Assembly (NCBI GenBank): GCA_016718035.1
Contig: JADKEK010000002.1
Coordinates: 248,001 to 312,000 of the forward strand
Reading direction: 5' to 3'
Length of the DNA stretch: 64,000 nucleotides
Source: Bacteroidota bacterium
Lineage (GTDB): Bacteria; Bacteroidota; Bacteroidia; Chitinophagales; BACL12
The notes beneath the pieces are model-generated. The model had not been told where the DNA came from, did no database searches, and saw nothing but the letters and a program-made list of their open reading frames with translations. The translations under genes were made by a program, and so were the position numbers. Shown here in pieces: positions 37,001 to 45,075 of this stretch; the stretch's first letter is position 1; the number at the start of each line of letters is the position of its first letter.

Positions 37001-37231
37001 ACCAAATTCATATATTTCAACGGTTTTAATCGTATCAATAGTAGTCGGAAGTGTGTCGACTGCCAAGGTATCAGGTTGCAATAGTAAATTTACCCCCCCC
37101 GCAATAGTGACATTGCTGCTCATAGCATAGCTTAAAAAGGATGTTACAGAAAAACATGCTATTAAAAAAGTTGAATACAAAATAAACCGCATTGTACACA
37201 GTTTATCAAAATTTGTTTTAGTGTTAATCAT
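34076..37231 (-). CDS. Large T9SS-sorted glycoside hydrolase-like protein
   Basis: A 1051-residue product from the ATG at 37231. The open frame runs to 37279, but a promoter-like element at 37277-37307 makes the 37231 start more likely. A signal peptide lies near FLSYAMSS. A Thr/Asp-rich, Val/Ile-rich region (about 40-220) precedes the catalytic-looking domain: SLRFPGGANGKFMHLLP (clan A/GH51-79-like), an Asp-rich calcium-loop-like DTNGDGINDK, VEIGNECYFKW with Glu464 as candidate acid/base, and EIWNTEKNIKD with Glu675 as candidate nucleophile. The C-terminal sorting domain starts LAPNPSNDYFNL. The substrate is not assignable. The 294-residue paralogue B follows after 5 nt. Confidence 0.8.
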   Translation of the reverse strand: MINTKTNFDKLCTMRFILYSTFLIACFSVTSFLSYAMSSNVTIAGGVNLLLQPDTLAVDTLPTTIDTIKTVEIYEFGDSAKIITVGLDTILLFHSETATNYIEEGGIKMYYLGEEETTLDFNSLIDTSEFYVAVDTVYFENTTTIDSFEITLDTSVTLDTTISGFLVNIDTVFFYNDTINYFFANDSMAYYIPAGGKKIYKLNSQLDTTALVTGKINATSATQMAIVSTLDITHSGTRIFLGGIPKEINKGLFGFTLEGNFLPGHLPESEVLEPGAPNPEAWNWLADLKPSSLRFPGGANGKFMHLLPYDTNGDGINDKTPNGYGYDINEIIDFYDLSNNTKEVGCAACSYTYAQVKADIADGDADISGGIWETCVDFIDSKYDGDITSFYKKWDTQDELPPSEKPYIDEFIDLVNIIELANNYKIDIIVDINILSASASQSAEIINYMRNAGLNVVGVEIGNECYFKWLSELMYIYGFDEYWDYINGANVTLSNAVPDWVVADHNYLNAFRTGAFATNPIKIGIPAENPGEVDDDGNVVTSDWNLALGNKVNNDIENNKFDAVIIHNYFDAQKHWQNIPQQHMCLEYPNIGYPSCNTVACEAITYPLWRYDIYDGRLENAFNGFLGVNSNLPGNLRHYLKEDYYTDFNLIKEQLKVGNLLPGLTNNGIEIWNTEKNIKDKIYIPKDSIYSADTINRMQNLNSIYNNSFPHGLFMQEWFLNDLKLNYKGMYGNDFITYGHYHNFAGGSWSDMLVSADCGDYKNFVDENGLFNPISGSLYTGKNHYLRRTTYWTMKLLSEITKNDLKYLPSDMQMSNLNPNLTPTIFVKPNNYIYIYYSNMKFTSDVLEVYTNDIADLFEGNRTFDKLIGRGIYNIKVDYNYMSSGKNSLITDDNDKSVNGCYDCSIANSHPFDIYGIQVEAIDMIKQGSDPGVYKITVPGNSYGYIKLEIKWNPVTIGKSADANSLQDFDLELAPNPSNDYFNLQSEYNLFKANEPIYIEVYNLTGQLVLNTNIYEDELVDVSTLPSGVYLVQIINSTLAQSISKQLIKTN

Positions 37232-37276
37232 GGTATTTATTTGGGGAATGGTTTTGCAATATTTTTTTCTACCAAC

Positions 37277-37307
37277 CAAATTTAGACAACTTTCTAGAAA
37301 AACACAA
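37277..37307 (-). promoter_or_regulatory. Candidate promoter of the glycosidase-like cargo operon
   Basis: On the minus strand TTG (37307-37305) and TAAATTTG (37284-37277) are 20 nt apart, a good match to the Bacteroidota promoter. It ends about 45 nt before the ATG at 37231 and overlaps the upstream part of the open frame. Confidence 0.6.
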
Positions 37308-37680
37308 CAAAAATGTGTGAAACCTATAAATTGCTATGCGAAACCACTAAATAAGTTATTGAAGCAATTCAATTGGCTTTCGATTAAGCCTTCAAATATC
37401 GGTGTCAACACGTTTAGACAACCTAACAATTAATTACTAACTTCAGGCAGTTTCATTGTTTTCCTGGAGTAATCAATCGCATGAAGGCGTTTATTGCGCA
37501 TATTATTGTTTTTGGTAGCCAGGTAACATGTAAAGGTTTAGTGTTCAAACAAACCAATCTAGGCAATTTTGACGAATCCCAAATGGTTAATTTTTACTTA
37601 ACAGCTAATTCTATTCATTTTTTCTGCAAAAAATTGCCAAATAAGTATTTTTTTAGCTGCCATAATAAACAAATTCATTT
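37308..37680. other. Intergenic stretch between divergent promoters
   Basis: 373 nt of AT-rich sequence between the leftward cargo promoter and the rightward sucD -7 box. A 71-codon plus-strand frame (37481-37696) overlaps sucD and has no supporting features. I see no RNA gene or hairpin with T-tract. Confidence 0.5.
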
Positions 37681-37688
37681 TATCTTCG
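37681..37688 (+). promoter_or_regulatory. -7 box variant (TATCTTCG) directly before sucD
   Basis: TATCTTCG resembles the -7 consensus with a TTCG end and finishes 4 nt before the sucD ATG. No clear -33 box was found. If used, the mRNA would be essentially leaderless. Confidence 0.35.
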
Positions 37689-37692
37689 CACC

Positions 37693-38574
37693 ATGAGCGT
37701 ATTAGTAGGAAAATATTCCAGAGTAATCGTACAGGGATTTACCGGAAAAGAAGGAACCTTCCATGCAGAACAAATGATTGCCTATGGCACTAACGTAGTT
37801 GGTGGTGTAACACCGGATAAAGGTGGCAGTAAGCATTTAGACCGACCGGTGTTTAACACGGTTGAAGATGCTGTAAAAAAAGAAGGCGCTAATACTACTA
37901 TTATATTTGTTCCACCTGCGTTTGCGGCCGATGCCATTATGGAAGCTGCGGATGCCGGAATCAAGGTAATTGTTGCCATAACCGAAGGAATTCCGGTTCA
38001 GGATATGATTAAAGTAAAATCATACATCAGCAATAAAGATTGCCGTTTAATAGGCCCAAACTGTCCGGGTATAATCACACCGGAGGAAGCCAAAGTGGGC
38101 ATTATGCCGGGTTTTATTCATAAAAAAGGGCATATTGGTATTGTTTCCCGTTCAGGAACTTTAACTTACGAAGCTGTTGACCAGGTAACTAAAGCCGGCA
38201 TGGGTCAAAGCACATGTATCGGAATTGGTGGTGACCCTGTTCCAGGCACAACTACATTAGATGCTGTTCAATTATTAATGGCCGATGATGAAACCGAGGG
38301 TATTATTCTCATCGGTGAAATTGGTGGTACAATGGAAGCACATGCTGCCAATTGGATTAAAGCTCATGGCACTAAACCTGTTGTAGGTTTCATTGCAGGT
38401 CAAACCGCACCAAAAGGACGCACTATGGGTCACGCCGGCGCTATTGTTGGTGGTAAAGATGATACTGCTGCTGCCAAAATGGAAATTATGCGCAATTGCG
38501 GAATCCACGTATGTGATAGCCCAGCAATTTTAGGCGAAATGATGGCAAAGGCAATTAAAGGCCAACTCGTTTAA
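37693..38574 (+). CDS. sucD: Succinyl-CoA synthetase alpha subunit
   Basis: A 293-residue alpha subunit of the TCA-cycle ADP/GDP-forming succinyl-CoA synthetase. The N-terminal CoA-binding Rossmann domain (VIVQGFTGKEGTFHAEQ), GPNCPGI, SRSGTLTYEAV and the phosphohistidine site GRTMGHAGAIVGG are all present. The length is standard. The beta subunit (sucC) is not adjacent. It precedes fabG by 69 nt in the same direction; a shared transcript is possible. Confidence 0.97.
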   Translation: MSVLVGKYSRVIVQGFTGKEGTFHAEQMIAYGTNVVGGVTPDKGGSKHLDRPVFNTVEDAVKKEGANTTIIFVPPAFAADAIMEAADAGIKVIVAITEGIPVQDMIKVKSYISNKDCRLIGPNCPGIITPEEAKVGIMPGFIHKKGHIGIVSRSGTLTYEAVDQVTKAGMGQSTCIGIGGDPVPGTTTLDAVQLLMADDETEGIILIGEIGGTMEAHAANWIKAHGTKPVVGFIAGQTAPKGRTMGHAGAIVGGKDDTAAAKMEIMRNCGIHVCDSPAILGEMMAKAIKGQLV

Positions 38575-38643
38575 TTTTTTTGAAATAGTAAACCCTTACA
38601 ACATCCTTTGGGTGATTGTATTACATATTTGAAATAACGCATC

Positions 38644-39390
38644 ATGAAATTACTTGAAAACAAAACTGCCCTAATCACAGGTGCTTCCAGAGGAATTGGC
38701 GAAGCTATTGCACTCAAATTTGCTGAAGCAGGAGCTAATGTTGCTTTTACTTATTTAAGCAGCGAAGCAAAAGCATTAGCACTGGAAGAAAAACTGAATA
38801 GTTTTGGTATTAAAGCCAAAGGGTATAAAAGTAATGCAGGTGTTTATGCAGAAGCTGAACAGCTGATTAATGATGTAATGGCTGATTTCAATGCACTTGA
38901 TGTTGTTGTGAATAAGGCCGGCATTACTAAAGACAATTTGATGTTGCGTATGAGCGAACAAGATTGGGATGCAGTAATTGACGTGAATCTTAAATCGGTT
39001 TTCAACCTGACAAAATTTGCCATTAAGCCAATGATGAAGGCGCGCAAAGGCAGCATTATTAATGTTTCTTCAATTGTGGGATTAATTGGTCAAGGCGGAC
39101 AAGCTAATTATTCAGCATCTAAAGCAGGGATTATTGGTTTCACTAAATCGATAGCAAAAGAATTAGGCTCCAGAAATATTCGTTGTAATGCTATTGCTCC
39201 GGGCTTTATTGAAACAGATATGACAGGTGAACTGCCTGAAGAATTGAAACAATCTTATTTCAAATCTATACCGCTGGGTCGTTTTGGAAAAGGTAGTGAA
39301 GTAGCTGACGTAGCATTGTTTTTAGCCAGCGACATGAGCAGTTATGTAACCGGACAAGTATTGAGTGTTTGCGGTGCATTACATACCTGA
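38644..39390 (+). CDS. fabG: 3-oxoacyl-ACP reductase (SDR family)
   Basis: A 248-residue classical short-chain dehydrogenase that reduces 3-oxoacyl-ACP with NADPH in fatty-acid synthesis. It has the cofactor motif GASRGIG (13-19) and the catalytic residues Asn115, Ser143, Tyr156 and Lys160 (YSASK). The usual NNAG motif reads NKAG at 90-93, an uncommon change of the second Asn. The C-terminus is VCGALHT. Other SDR substrates cannot be fully excluded, but length and sequence fit FabG. Confidence 0.92.
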   Translation: MKLLENKTALITGASRGIGEAIALKFAEAGANVAFTYLSSEAKALALEEKLNSFGIKAKGYKSNAGVYAEAEQLINDVMADFNALDVVVNKAGITKDNLMLRMSEQDWDAVIDVNLKSVFNLTKFAIKPMMKARKGSIINVSSIVGLIGQGGQANYSASKAGIIGFTKSIAKELGSRNIRCNAIAPGFIETDMTGELPEELKQSYFKSIPLGRFGKGSEVADVALFLASDMSSYVTGQVLSVCGALHT

Positions 39391-39505
39391 TTTTTACTTT
39401 TCCTGCTCGTATTCAAATAATAGCTATTCCCACATTTCCATTTGGTAACGAAATTTAACTGTTATCCTAAATCAGTTTTACTACCGCTTACTCGTTTAGT
39501 CATTG

Positions 39506-39513
39506 TATATTCG
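39506..39513 (+). promoter_or_regulatory. -7 box variant (TATATTCG) before the VWA protein gene
   Basis: TATATTCG ends 7 nt before the ATG at 39521; the -33 element is unclear. Confidence 0.3.
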
Positions 39514-39520
39514 CAACGGC

Positions 39521-41626
39521 ATGAATGTTCAATTATTTACTGATTATCCATCCTGGTTTTGGCTCCTGTGTTTTTTAGCCGGAGGTATATATGCTTTTGC
39601 CATGTACTTCCGCGAGAAAAAAATGTCAGAAGCAATCAGTAATAAATGGTGGTTGCGTGGATTGGCGCTATTGCGTTTTGCCGGAGTGGTTATTTTGGCT
39701 TTTTTATTGTTAAATCCGTATTTAAAATCAAAAACCAATGAAACTGAGAAACCCGTTGTGGTAATAATGCAGGATAATTCATCCAGTATACAATCAGCTG
39801 TTGGCGACAGTGTTGGCTATCGCGAAAAATTAAACAGTTTATATGAATCACTTTCCGAAACGTATGATGTAAGAACATATTCGTTTGGCAGTAGTATACA
39901 GGAAGGATTTGATTCTTTAAATTTTAAAGAAAAATCAACAGACATATCTTCAGCACTTAGCGATTTAAATAATTTATATGAAAATTTAAATGTTGGTGCT
40001 GTAATTCTGGCCAGTGATGGAATATATAATACAGGAAGTAACCCTGTATATGTAAAAAATAATTTAGGTGCTCCATTTTATACTGTTGCATTAGGAGACA
40101 CAACACCTAAAAAAGACTTACGGATTACGCGAGTACTACACAACAATATTGTTTATTTGAACGATAAGTTTGTTGTGACGGCAGATATAGAAGCCATATT
40201 TTGTAACGGTAAATCTTCTAAAGGTAAAATTATAGAAGTTTTATCGGGCTCAACAAAAACAATTGGCGAGCAGGTTTTTGAAATCAAGGATAATAATTTC
40301 AATACCAGCCTAACATGGGAAGTAGATGCCAACACACCCGGAATAAGACATTTTCAAGTGAGTTTAACATCTATTGATGGAGAATATACAACGGTAAATA
40401 ATATGCAGGATATATTTATCGAAGTATTAGATGCCAGACAAAAAGTATTGTTACTGGCAAATGCACCACATCCTGATTTAAATGCATTACGTCAATCCAT
40501 TGAGTCGAACCGCAATTATGAAATTGACCTTCAGTTAGCAAATGAATTAAAAGGTAATGTGAATGATTATGATATCATTATTTTACATCAATTGCCTTCA
40601 TCAAAAAATGATATCACACAAGTTTTAGCCGACATCAAAAACAAACAAATTCCAACCTGGTTTTTTGCAGGTAGTCAAACAGCTACCAATGCATTTAACA
40701 AAGCACAACCATTAGTTTCAATTAGTTCAGGAGGCCAATCGGCAAACGAGATAACCGGTATTTATCAAAACAATTTTAATTTGTTTAACCTGGAGCCAAG
40801 CACCATTAGTTTGTTTTCTAAATTACCTGCAATAAATGCACCATATGGTCAATACACCGTTTCACCGGCTTCTCAAGTATTATTAAATCAAAAAATAGGT
40901 GCAGTAAATACTAAAAATCCATTACTTGTTTACAGCCTATCAGGCGGTCCGAAAATGGCCGTTTTTTGTGCTGAGAATTTTTGGAAATGGCGTTTGTATG
41001 ATTACGTCATGAATAACAATCAGGTTGCTACAAACGAATTGGTTAGCAAAACATTACAATATCTTTCTACAAAAAACGACAAAAAACAATTTAGGGTAAA
41101 TCAAACGCGTACAGTAATAAATGAAAATGAACCGGTAATTCTTGATGCTGAGTTGTATAACGATAGTTATGAATTAATCAATGAACCGGATGCTACACTT
41201 ACCATAAAAAATGAGTCGGGTAAAGATTTTCCTTTTCAATTTTCGAAAAATAATAAGAGTTATGTATTAAGAGCAGGTTTTTTCCCTGCGGGGAATTACA
41301 CCTATGAAGGCAAAGTGGTTTATAACGGCAAAGAATTTAAAGACAATGGTGCATTCAGTGTATCACCATTGCGTTTAGAAACAATTAATACCACTGCTGA
41401 CCATCAATTACTCAATCAATTAGCTGTTCAAAACGGCGGTCAAATGGTGTACCCGGATAAAATGCAAACACTTACTTCACTCATCAATGAAAGTGCAGCA
41501 GCCAAACCGGTGATGCGTGAAATTGTAAGAACACAATCCATCATTAATTTAAAATGGATATGTTTTGTCCTTTTAGGTTTGTTGGGAATAGAATGGTTTG
41601 TTCGAAAATTTAACGGCGGCTATTAA
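39521..41626 (+). CDS. Membrane-anchored VWA-fold protein
   Basis: A 701-residue protein from the ATG at 39521. Two N-terminal membrane helices (about 11-29 and 45-65) and one C-terminal helix (about 675-692) enclose a large periplasmic part. A von Willebrand A fold follows the second helix: VVVIMQDNSSSIQ provides a MIDAS DxSxS (Asp85) and AVILASDGIYNTGSNP the second motif. Further beta-sandwich modules follow, and a segment near 310-400 resembles the glutamine-amidotransferase-like fold seen in related proteins. This hypothetical family is common in Bacteroidota and its role is unknown. It ends 2 nt from the convergent DivIC-like gene. Confidence 0.8.
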   Translation: MNVQLFTDYPSWFWLLCFLAGGIYAFAMYFREKKMSEAISNKWWLRGLALLRFAGVVILAFLLLNPYLKSKTNETEKPVVVIMQDNSSSIQSAVGDSVGYREKLNSLYESLSETYDVRTYSFGSSIQEGFDSLNFKEKSTDISSALSDLNNLYENLNVGAVILASDGIYNTGSNPVYVKNNLGAPFYTVALGDTTPKKDLRITRVLHNNIVYLNDKFVVTADIEAIFCNGKSSKGKIIEVLSGSTKTIGEQVFEIKDNNFNTSLTWEVDANTPGIRHFQVSLTSIDGEYTTVNNMQDIFIEVLDARQKVLLLANAPHPDLNALRQSIESNRNYEIDLQLANELKGNVNDYDIIILHQLPSSKNDITQVLADIKNKQIPTWFFAGSQTATNAFNKAQPLVSISSGGQSANEITGIYQNNFNLFNLEPSTISLFSKLPAINAPYGQYTVSPASQVLLNQKIGAVNTKNPLLVYSLSGGPKMAVFCAENFWKWRLYDYVMNNNQVATNELVSKTLQYLSTKNDKKQFRVNQTRTVINENEPVILDAELYNDSYELINEPDATLTIKNESGKDFPFQFSKNNKSYVLRAGFFPAGNYTYEGKVVYNGKEFKDNGAFSVSPLRLETINTTADHQLLNQLAVQNGGQMVYPDKMQTLTSLINESAAAKPVMREIVRTQSIINLKWICFVLLGLLGIEWFVRKFNGGY

Positions 41627-41628
41627 TA

Positions 41629-41952
41629 TTACTTCTCCAAAATAACGAATACATCTTCGTTAGGTTTTTTCATGTAATATTCTTCACGGGCAAATTTTTC
41701 CAATGCCTGCATGTCCGACTTGAGTTTAACCAATTGTTCGTTAGCCAATTGTGTTTCCTCTATGTAGTACGACATTTTACCTTTAGCGGTATTTAACTCG
41801 TGTATTCTATTGTATTGTCTGATAAAATTATTCTGGTCAAAAAATGTCATCCAAACAGCAAAAACAAATAGGGTAAATACATACTTATTGAGCAACAAGG
41901 ATGGCACTGTCCACTGTTTTAATCTTTGTCTGAATGTTGATTTTTTAGCCAT
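41629..41952 (-). CDS. DivIC/FtsB-like septum formation initiator protein
   Basis: A 107-residue protein from the ATG at 41952: a short basic cytoplasmic N-terminus, one membrane helix (about 22-39), and a periplasmic coiled coil (QNNFIRQYNRIHELNTAKGKMSYYIEE) ending in FAREEYYMKKPNEDVFVILEK. This C-terminal ARE-Y-MKKP-ED-F motif is typical of the FtsB/DivIC family, which bridges FtsL and FtsQ in the divisome. Its promoter is downstream of the eno terminator. Confidence 0.88.
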   Translation of the reverse strand: MAKKSTFRQRLKQWTVPSLLLNKYVFTLFVFAVWMTFFDQNNFIRQYNRIHELNTAKGKMSYYIEETQLANEQLVKLKSDMQALEKFAREEYYMKKPNEDVFVILEK

Positions 41953-42000
41953 TATATATTGGTAAAGATACATTGCACCTGATGAATGTGTAACGTCTAA

Positions 42001-42044
42001 AAAAGAAAAAACCGTGTGGATAGTTTACAAAACAGTCCACACGG
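42001..42044 (-). terminator. Rho-independent terminator of enolase
   Basis: CCGTGTGGA / TCCACACGG (42012-42020 and 42036-42044) forms a 9-bp stem with a 15-nt loop; on the minus strand it is followed by an interrupted T-tract. It lies 21 nt after the eno stop. Confidence 0.85.
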
Positions 42045-42065
42045 CACAAATTTTAACGTTTCAGC

Positions 42066-43349
42066 TTATTTCATGAACACGTTGCCCGGCCAAACAGCTG
42101 AAGCACCTAACTCCTCTTCAATTCGGATGAGCTGATTATATTTTGCAATCCTGTCGCTTCTAGAAGCAGAACCGGTTTTAATTTGTCCGCAATTTAATGC
42201 TACGGCTAAATCTGCAATCGTAGTATCTTCTGTTTCGCCACTTCTATGGCTCATTACTGAGGTATATTTTGCTCTGTGCGCCATATCAACAGCTTGGATA
42301 GTTTCTGTCAGGGAACCAATCTGATTTACTTTAACCAGAATAGAGTTGGCAATATTTTCTTTTATCCCTTTATTTAAACGTTTTACATTGGTAACAAACA
42401 AATCGTCGCCAACCAATTGGATTTTACTGCCGATTTTTTCTGTCAGCATTTTCCAACCTGCCCAATCGTCTTCAGCACATCCGTCTTCAATTGAAGCAAT
42501 AGGATATTTTTTTGCCCAATTAGCCCAATAATCTACCATTTCGGCAGATGTTAATTTTCTGCCATCTGATTTTTTGAAGATGTACATGCCGGAAGCAGTA
42601 TCGTATAATTCGCTTACCGCAGCGTCCATAGCAATAACAATATCTTCACCAGGAATATATCCAGCGCTTTCAATTGCCTTTAATACAATTTCGATAGCTT
42701 CTTCATTGGTTTGAATATTTGGTGCATAACCACCTTCATCACCAACATTGGTAGAGTATCCTTTATTTTTTAATATTTTTTTCAAGTGATGAAATACTTC
42801 AACACCCATACGTAACGCATCAGAAAAATTATCACCTCCAATTGGGGCAATCATAAATTCCTGAAAATCAATTTTATTATCAGCATGTGCACCACCATTT
42901 AAAATATTCATTAATGGCACAGGAAGTGTATTTGCATTAACACCACCTACATAACGATATAAAGGAACATTTAATTCAATTGCAGCTGCTTTAGCACATG
43001 CCAAAGAAACAGCAAGAATAGCATTAGCACCTAATTTAGATTTGTTAGGGGTGCCATCCAATTCCATCATCAAGGTATCGATATGATTTTGGTCATATAC
43101 ATTCATTCCCTCTAATTCTGTAGCAATAATTTCATTTACATTTTCAACTGCTTTTAATACACCTTTTCCTAAATACACATCAGGATCTTCATCGCGCAAT
43201 TCTGCAGCTTCGTGAACACCTGTACTTGCTCCTGAAGGAACAGCAGCGCGTCCAATAGCGCCGAATTCTGTAGTAACTTCTGCTTCAACGGTTGGATTAC
43301 CTCTTGAATCTAAAATTTGTCTAGCATAAATATTAATAATGTGGGACAT
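42066..43349 (-). CDS. eno: Enolase (phosphopyruvate hydratase)
   Basis: A 427-residue glycolytic enzyme converting 2-phosphoglycerate to phosphoenolpyruvate. The start ARQILDSRGNPTVEAEV, the loop SGASTGVHEA, the Mg ligands in AMDAAVSE, SIEDGCAEDDW and VGDDLFVTN, and the catalytic Lys/His region VNQIGSLTETI...SHRSGETEDTTIADLAVAL are all present. Length and motifs are intact. It lies 45 nt downstream of carA, possibly co-transcribed, and ends in its own terminator. Confidence 0.98.
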   Translation of the reverse strand: MSHIINIYARQILDSRGNPTVEAEVTTEFGAIGRAAVPSGASTGVHEAAELRDEDPDVYLGKGVLKAVENVNEIIATELEGMNVYDQNHIDTLMMELDGTPNKSKLGANAILAVSLACAKAAAIELNVPLYRYVGGVNANTLPVPLMNILNGGAHADNKIDFQEFMIAPIGGDNFSDALRMGVEVFHHLKKILKNKGYSTNVGDEGGYAPNIQTNEEAIEIVLKAIESAGYIPGEDIVIAMDAAVSELYDTASGMYIFKKSDGRKLTSAEMVDYWANWAKKYPIASIEDGCAEDDWAGWKMLTEKIGSKIQLVGDDLFVTNVKRLNKGIKENIANSILVKVNQIGSLTETIQAVDMAHRAKYTSVMSHRSGETEDTTIADLAVALNCGQIKTGSASRSDRIAKYNQLIRIEEELGASAVWPGNVFMK

Positions 43350-43394
43350 AAATATAAGTTATGAGTTATAAATTAAATGTGATAGCGTTTATTG

Positions 43395-44492
43395 TTAATG
43401 CATTAATTTAATAAATTCATCGAATAAATATCTGGCATCATGTGGTCCTGGTGTTGCTTCAGGATGATATTGAACACTGAATGCTTTTTTATCAGTTAAT
43501 CTAAATCCTTCAATAGTATTGTCATTTAAATTAATATGCGTTATTTCCATATTTTTAGATGCACGCATATCTTCTTCTTTAATACTAAATCCGTGATTTT
43601 GGGTGGTGATTTCACTCAAACCGGTAATTAAATTTTTAACCGGATGATTACATCCTCTATGACCGTGATGCATTTTATATGTAGTAACACCGTTTGCCAA
43701 ACCCAATAATTGCTGTCCTAAACAAATGCCAAATAATGGTTTATCATTTTGCAGAATTTGTTTTACGGTCTCAACAGCATATCCCATACTTGCAGGGTCG
43801 CCTGGACCATTTGAAATAAAATAACCGTCAGCTTTAAAATCTAAAGTGTCTTCAAACTTTGTTTTAGCCGGTACTACTTTCAAATAACATCCGCGAATGG
43901 CAATATTTTCGAGGATACTTTTTTTAACCCCGAAATCGTACACAATTACTTTTTTCTCAGCATCGCTGTTACCAATATAATAAGGTGTAGTGGTAGAAAC
44001 GCGACTAGCCAACTCCAATCCGTTCATGTCTGGCACTTCATTCAGTTTGGCTGTTAATACATCTATATCGGTTGTTTCGCTGCTGATAATACAGTTCATT
44101 GCACCTTTACTTCTAATATGGCGAACAATGGCACGGGTATCCACATCTGAAATTCCCACTAAACTTTCTTCGATTAAATAATCCTGAATAGTCTGGGTTG
44201 TTTTACGGCGTGAAAACTGGTTAGTAAAATTCTTCACAGCGAGGCCTGAAATCTTAATTGAGTCAGATTCAACCTCCTCGGCCATGGTGCCATAATTACC
44301 AATATGTGCATTGGTCATCACCAATATTTGACCATAATAACTCGGGTCAGTAAATATCTCCTGATACCCCGTCATACCGGTATTAAAGCATAATTCCCCT
44401 GTGGTAGTGCCTATTTTACCGGCACTGTAGCCATGAAAGGCGGTTCCGTCTGCAAGAAGTAAAACTGCCGGAACTTTTTCGAAATTTTCCAT
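43395..44492 (-). CDS. carA: Carbamoyl-phosphate synthase small (glutaminase) subunit
   Basis: A 365-residue class I glutamine amidotransferase subunit supplying ammonia to CarB for arginine and pyrimidine synthesis. The N-terminal CPSase_sm domain (ELCFNTGMTGYQEIFTDPSY) and the amidotransferase domain with nucleophile Cys in GICLGQQLLGL and the His/Glu pair in VQYHPEATPGPHD are intact. carB is not in the window. A -7-like box lies 7 nt upstream of the ATG; eno follows 45 nt downstream. Confidence 0.97.
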   Translation of the reverse strand: MENFEKVPAVLLLADGTAFHGYSAGKIGTTTGELCFNTGMTGYQEIFTDPSYYGQILVMTNAHIGNYGTMAEEVESDSIKISGLAVKNFTNQFSRRKTTQTIQDYLIEESLVGISDVDTRAIVRHIRSKGAMNCIISSETTDIDVLTAKLNEVPDMNGLELASRVSTTTPYYIGNSDAEKKVIVYDFGVKKSILENIAIRGCYLKVVPAKTKFEDTLDFKADGYFISNGPGDPASMGYAVETVKQILQNDKPLFGICLGQQLLGLANGVTTYKMHHGHRGCNHPVKNLITGLSEITTQNHGFSIKEEDMRASKNMEITHINLNDNTIEGFRLTDKKAFSVQYHPEATPGPHDARYLFDEFIKLMH

Positions 44493-44499
44493 TAAAAAG

Positions 44500-44507
44500 C
44501 AAAGTTA
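44500..44507 (-). promoter_or_regulatory. -7 box (TAACTTTG) before carA
   Basis: On the minus strand TAACTTTG ends 7 nt before the carA ATG (44492). There is no matching -33 TTG at 17-23 nt. Confidence 0.4.
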
Positions 44508-44678
44508 CGGAGTTGAGAGCGGAAAGAGGAATATTTGAATGTGAATTTTGATGTGCTGATGTGGGGATGTGCTAATGTGCTAATTAATGTACCAATGTGG
44601 GGATGTACCGATGTACCAATGGAACAGCCGATTAATGTGCTGATGTGACTATGTATTGATGTGCTAATTCGCGAAGCG

Positions 44679-44692
44679 TCCGCCGGGGCGGA
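44679..44692. repeat. GC-rich palindromic core, copy A (TCCGCCGGGGCGGA)
   Basis: It lies in a 30-nt unit (44671-44700) that begins GCGAAGC and ends AACAGCCG; the same frame recurs in copy B. Confidence 0.7.
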
Positions 44693-44858
44693 AACAGCCG
44701 GTTATAGGCTCCGACATTTTTCCCTGTTCTCCGCGCTTTCAGTCCGCCGAGGTGGGTGAACCTGGTTTATAAACTTAGCGCGCTTGAATTAACACACTAT
44801 ATCAACCATACCCTTTGCAGCTTTGCAAGAAACAACAAATTTACCGATGTGCGAAGCA

Positions 44859-44872
44859 TCCGCCGCGGCGGA
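44859..44872. repeat. GC-rich palindromic core, copy B (TCCGCCGCGGCGGA)
   Basis: A perfect 14-bp palindrome. The 30-nt unit 44851-44880 differs from copy A at only a few positions. Confidence 0.75.
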
Positions 44873-44909
44873 AACAGCCAATTAATGTGCTGATGTGCTA
44901 ATTTGTTGA
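44867..44909. repeat. 43-bp exact direct repeat, first copy
   Basis: The segment running from the GGCGGAAACAGCC end of core B through AATTAATGTGCTGATGTGC to TTTGTTGA recurs exactly at 44973-45015, 106 nt downstream. Confidence 0.8.
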
Positions 44910-44964
44910 TGTGCTAATTAATGTACCCAGGGCGCAGAATGTGGGAATGTACCAATGTGAACCG

Positions 44965-44978
44965 TCCGCAGAGGCGGA
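44965..44978. repeat. GC-rich core, copy C (TCCGCAGAGGCGGA)
   Basis: A near-palindromic variant of cores A and B with the same AACAGCC downstream flank. Confidence 0.7.
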
Positions 44979-45015
44979 AACAGCCAATTAATGTGCTGAT
45001 GTGCTAATTTGTTGA
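44973..45015. repeat. 43-bp exact direct repeat, second copy
   Basis: Identical to 44867-44909. The exact match over 43 nt in an otherwise degenerate region suggests recent duplication. Confidence 0.8.
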
Positions 45016-45075
45016 ACGCCGCGGGGAAACAGACGGATTTTAGCAAGATTGTCATTCCGGCGACGAACCCCCATT

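Noticed and set aside
37481..37696. A 71-codon plus-strand ORF ahead of sucD
   Set aside because: It overlaps the sucD start, shows no family features, and its composition is AT-rich intergenic. No ribosome binding site or promoter supports it.
44700..44860. Possible tRNA or structured RNA in the repeat field
   Set aside because: No cloverleaf or conserved tRNA loop could be found; the stems seen belong to the palindromic cores.
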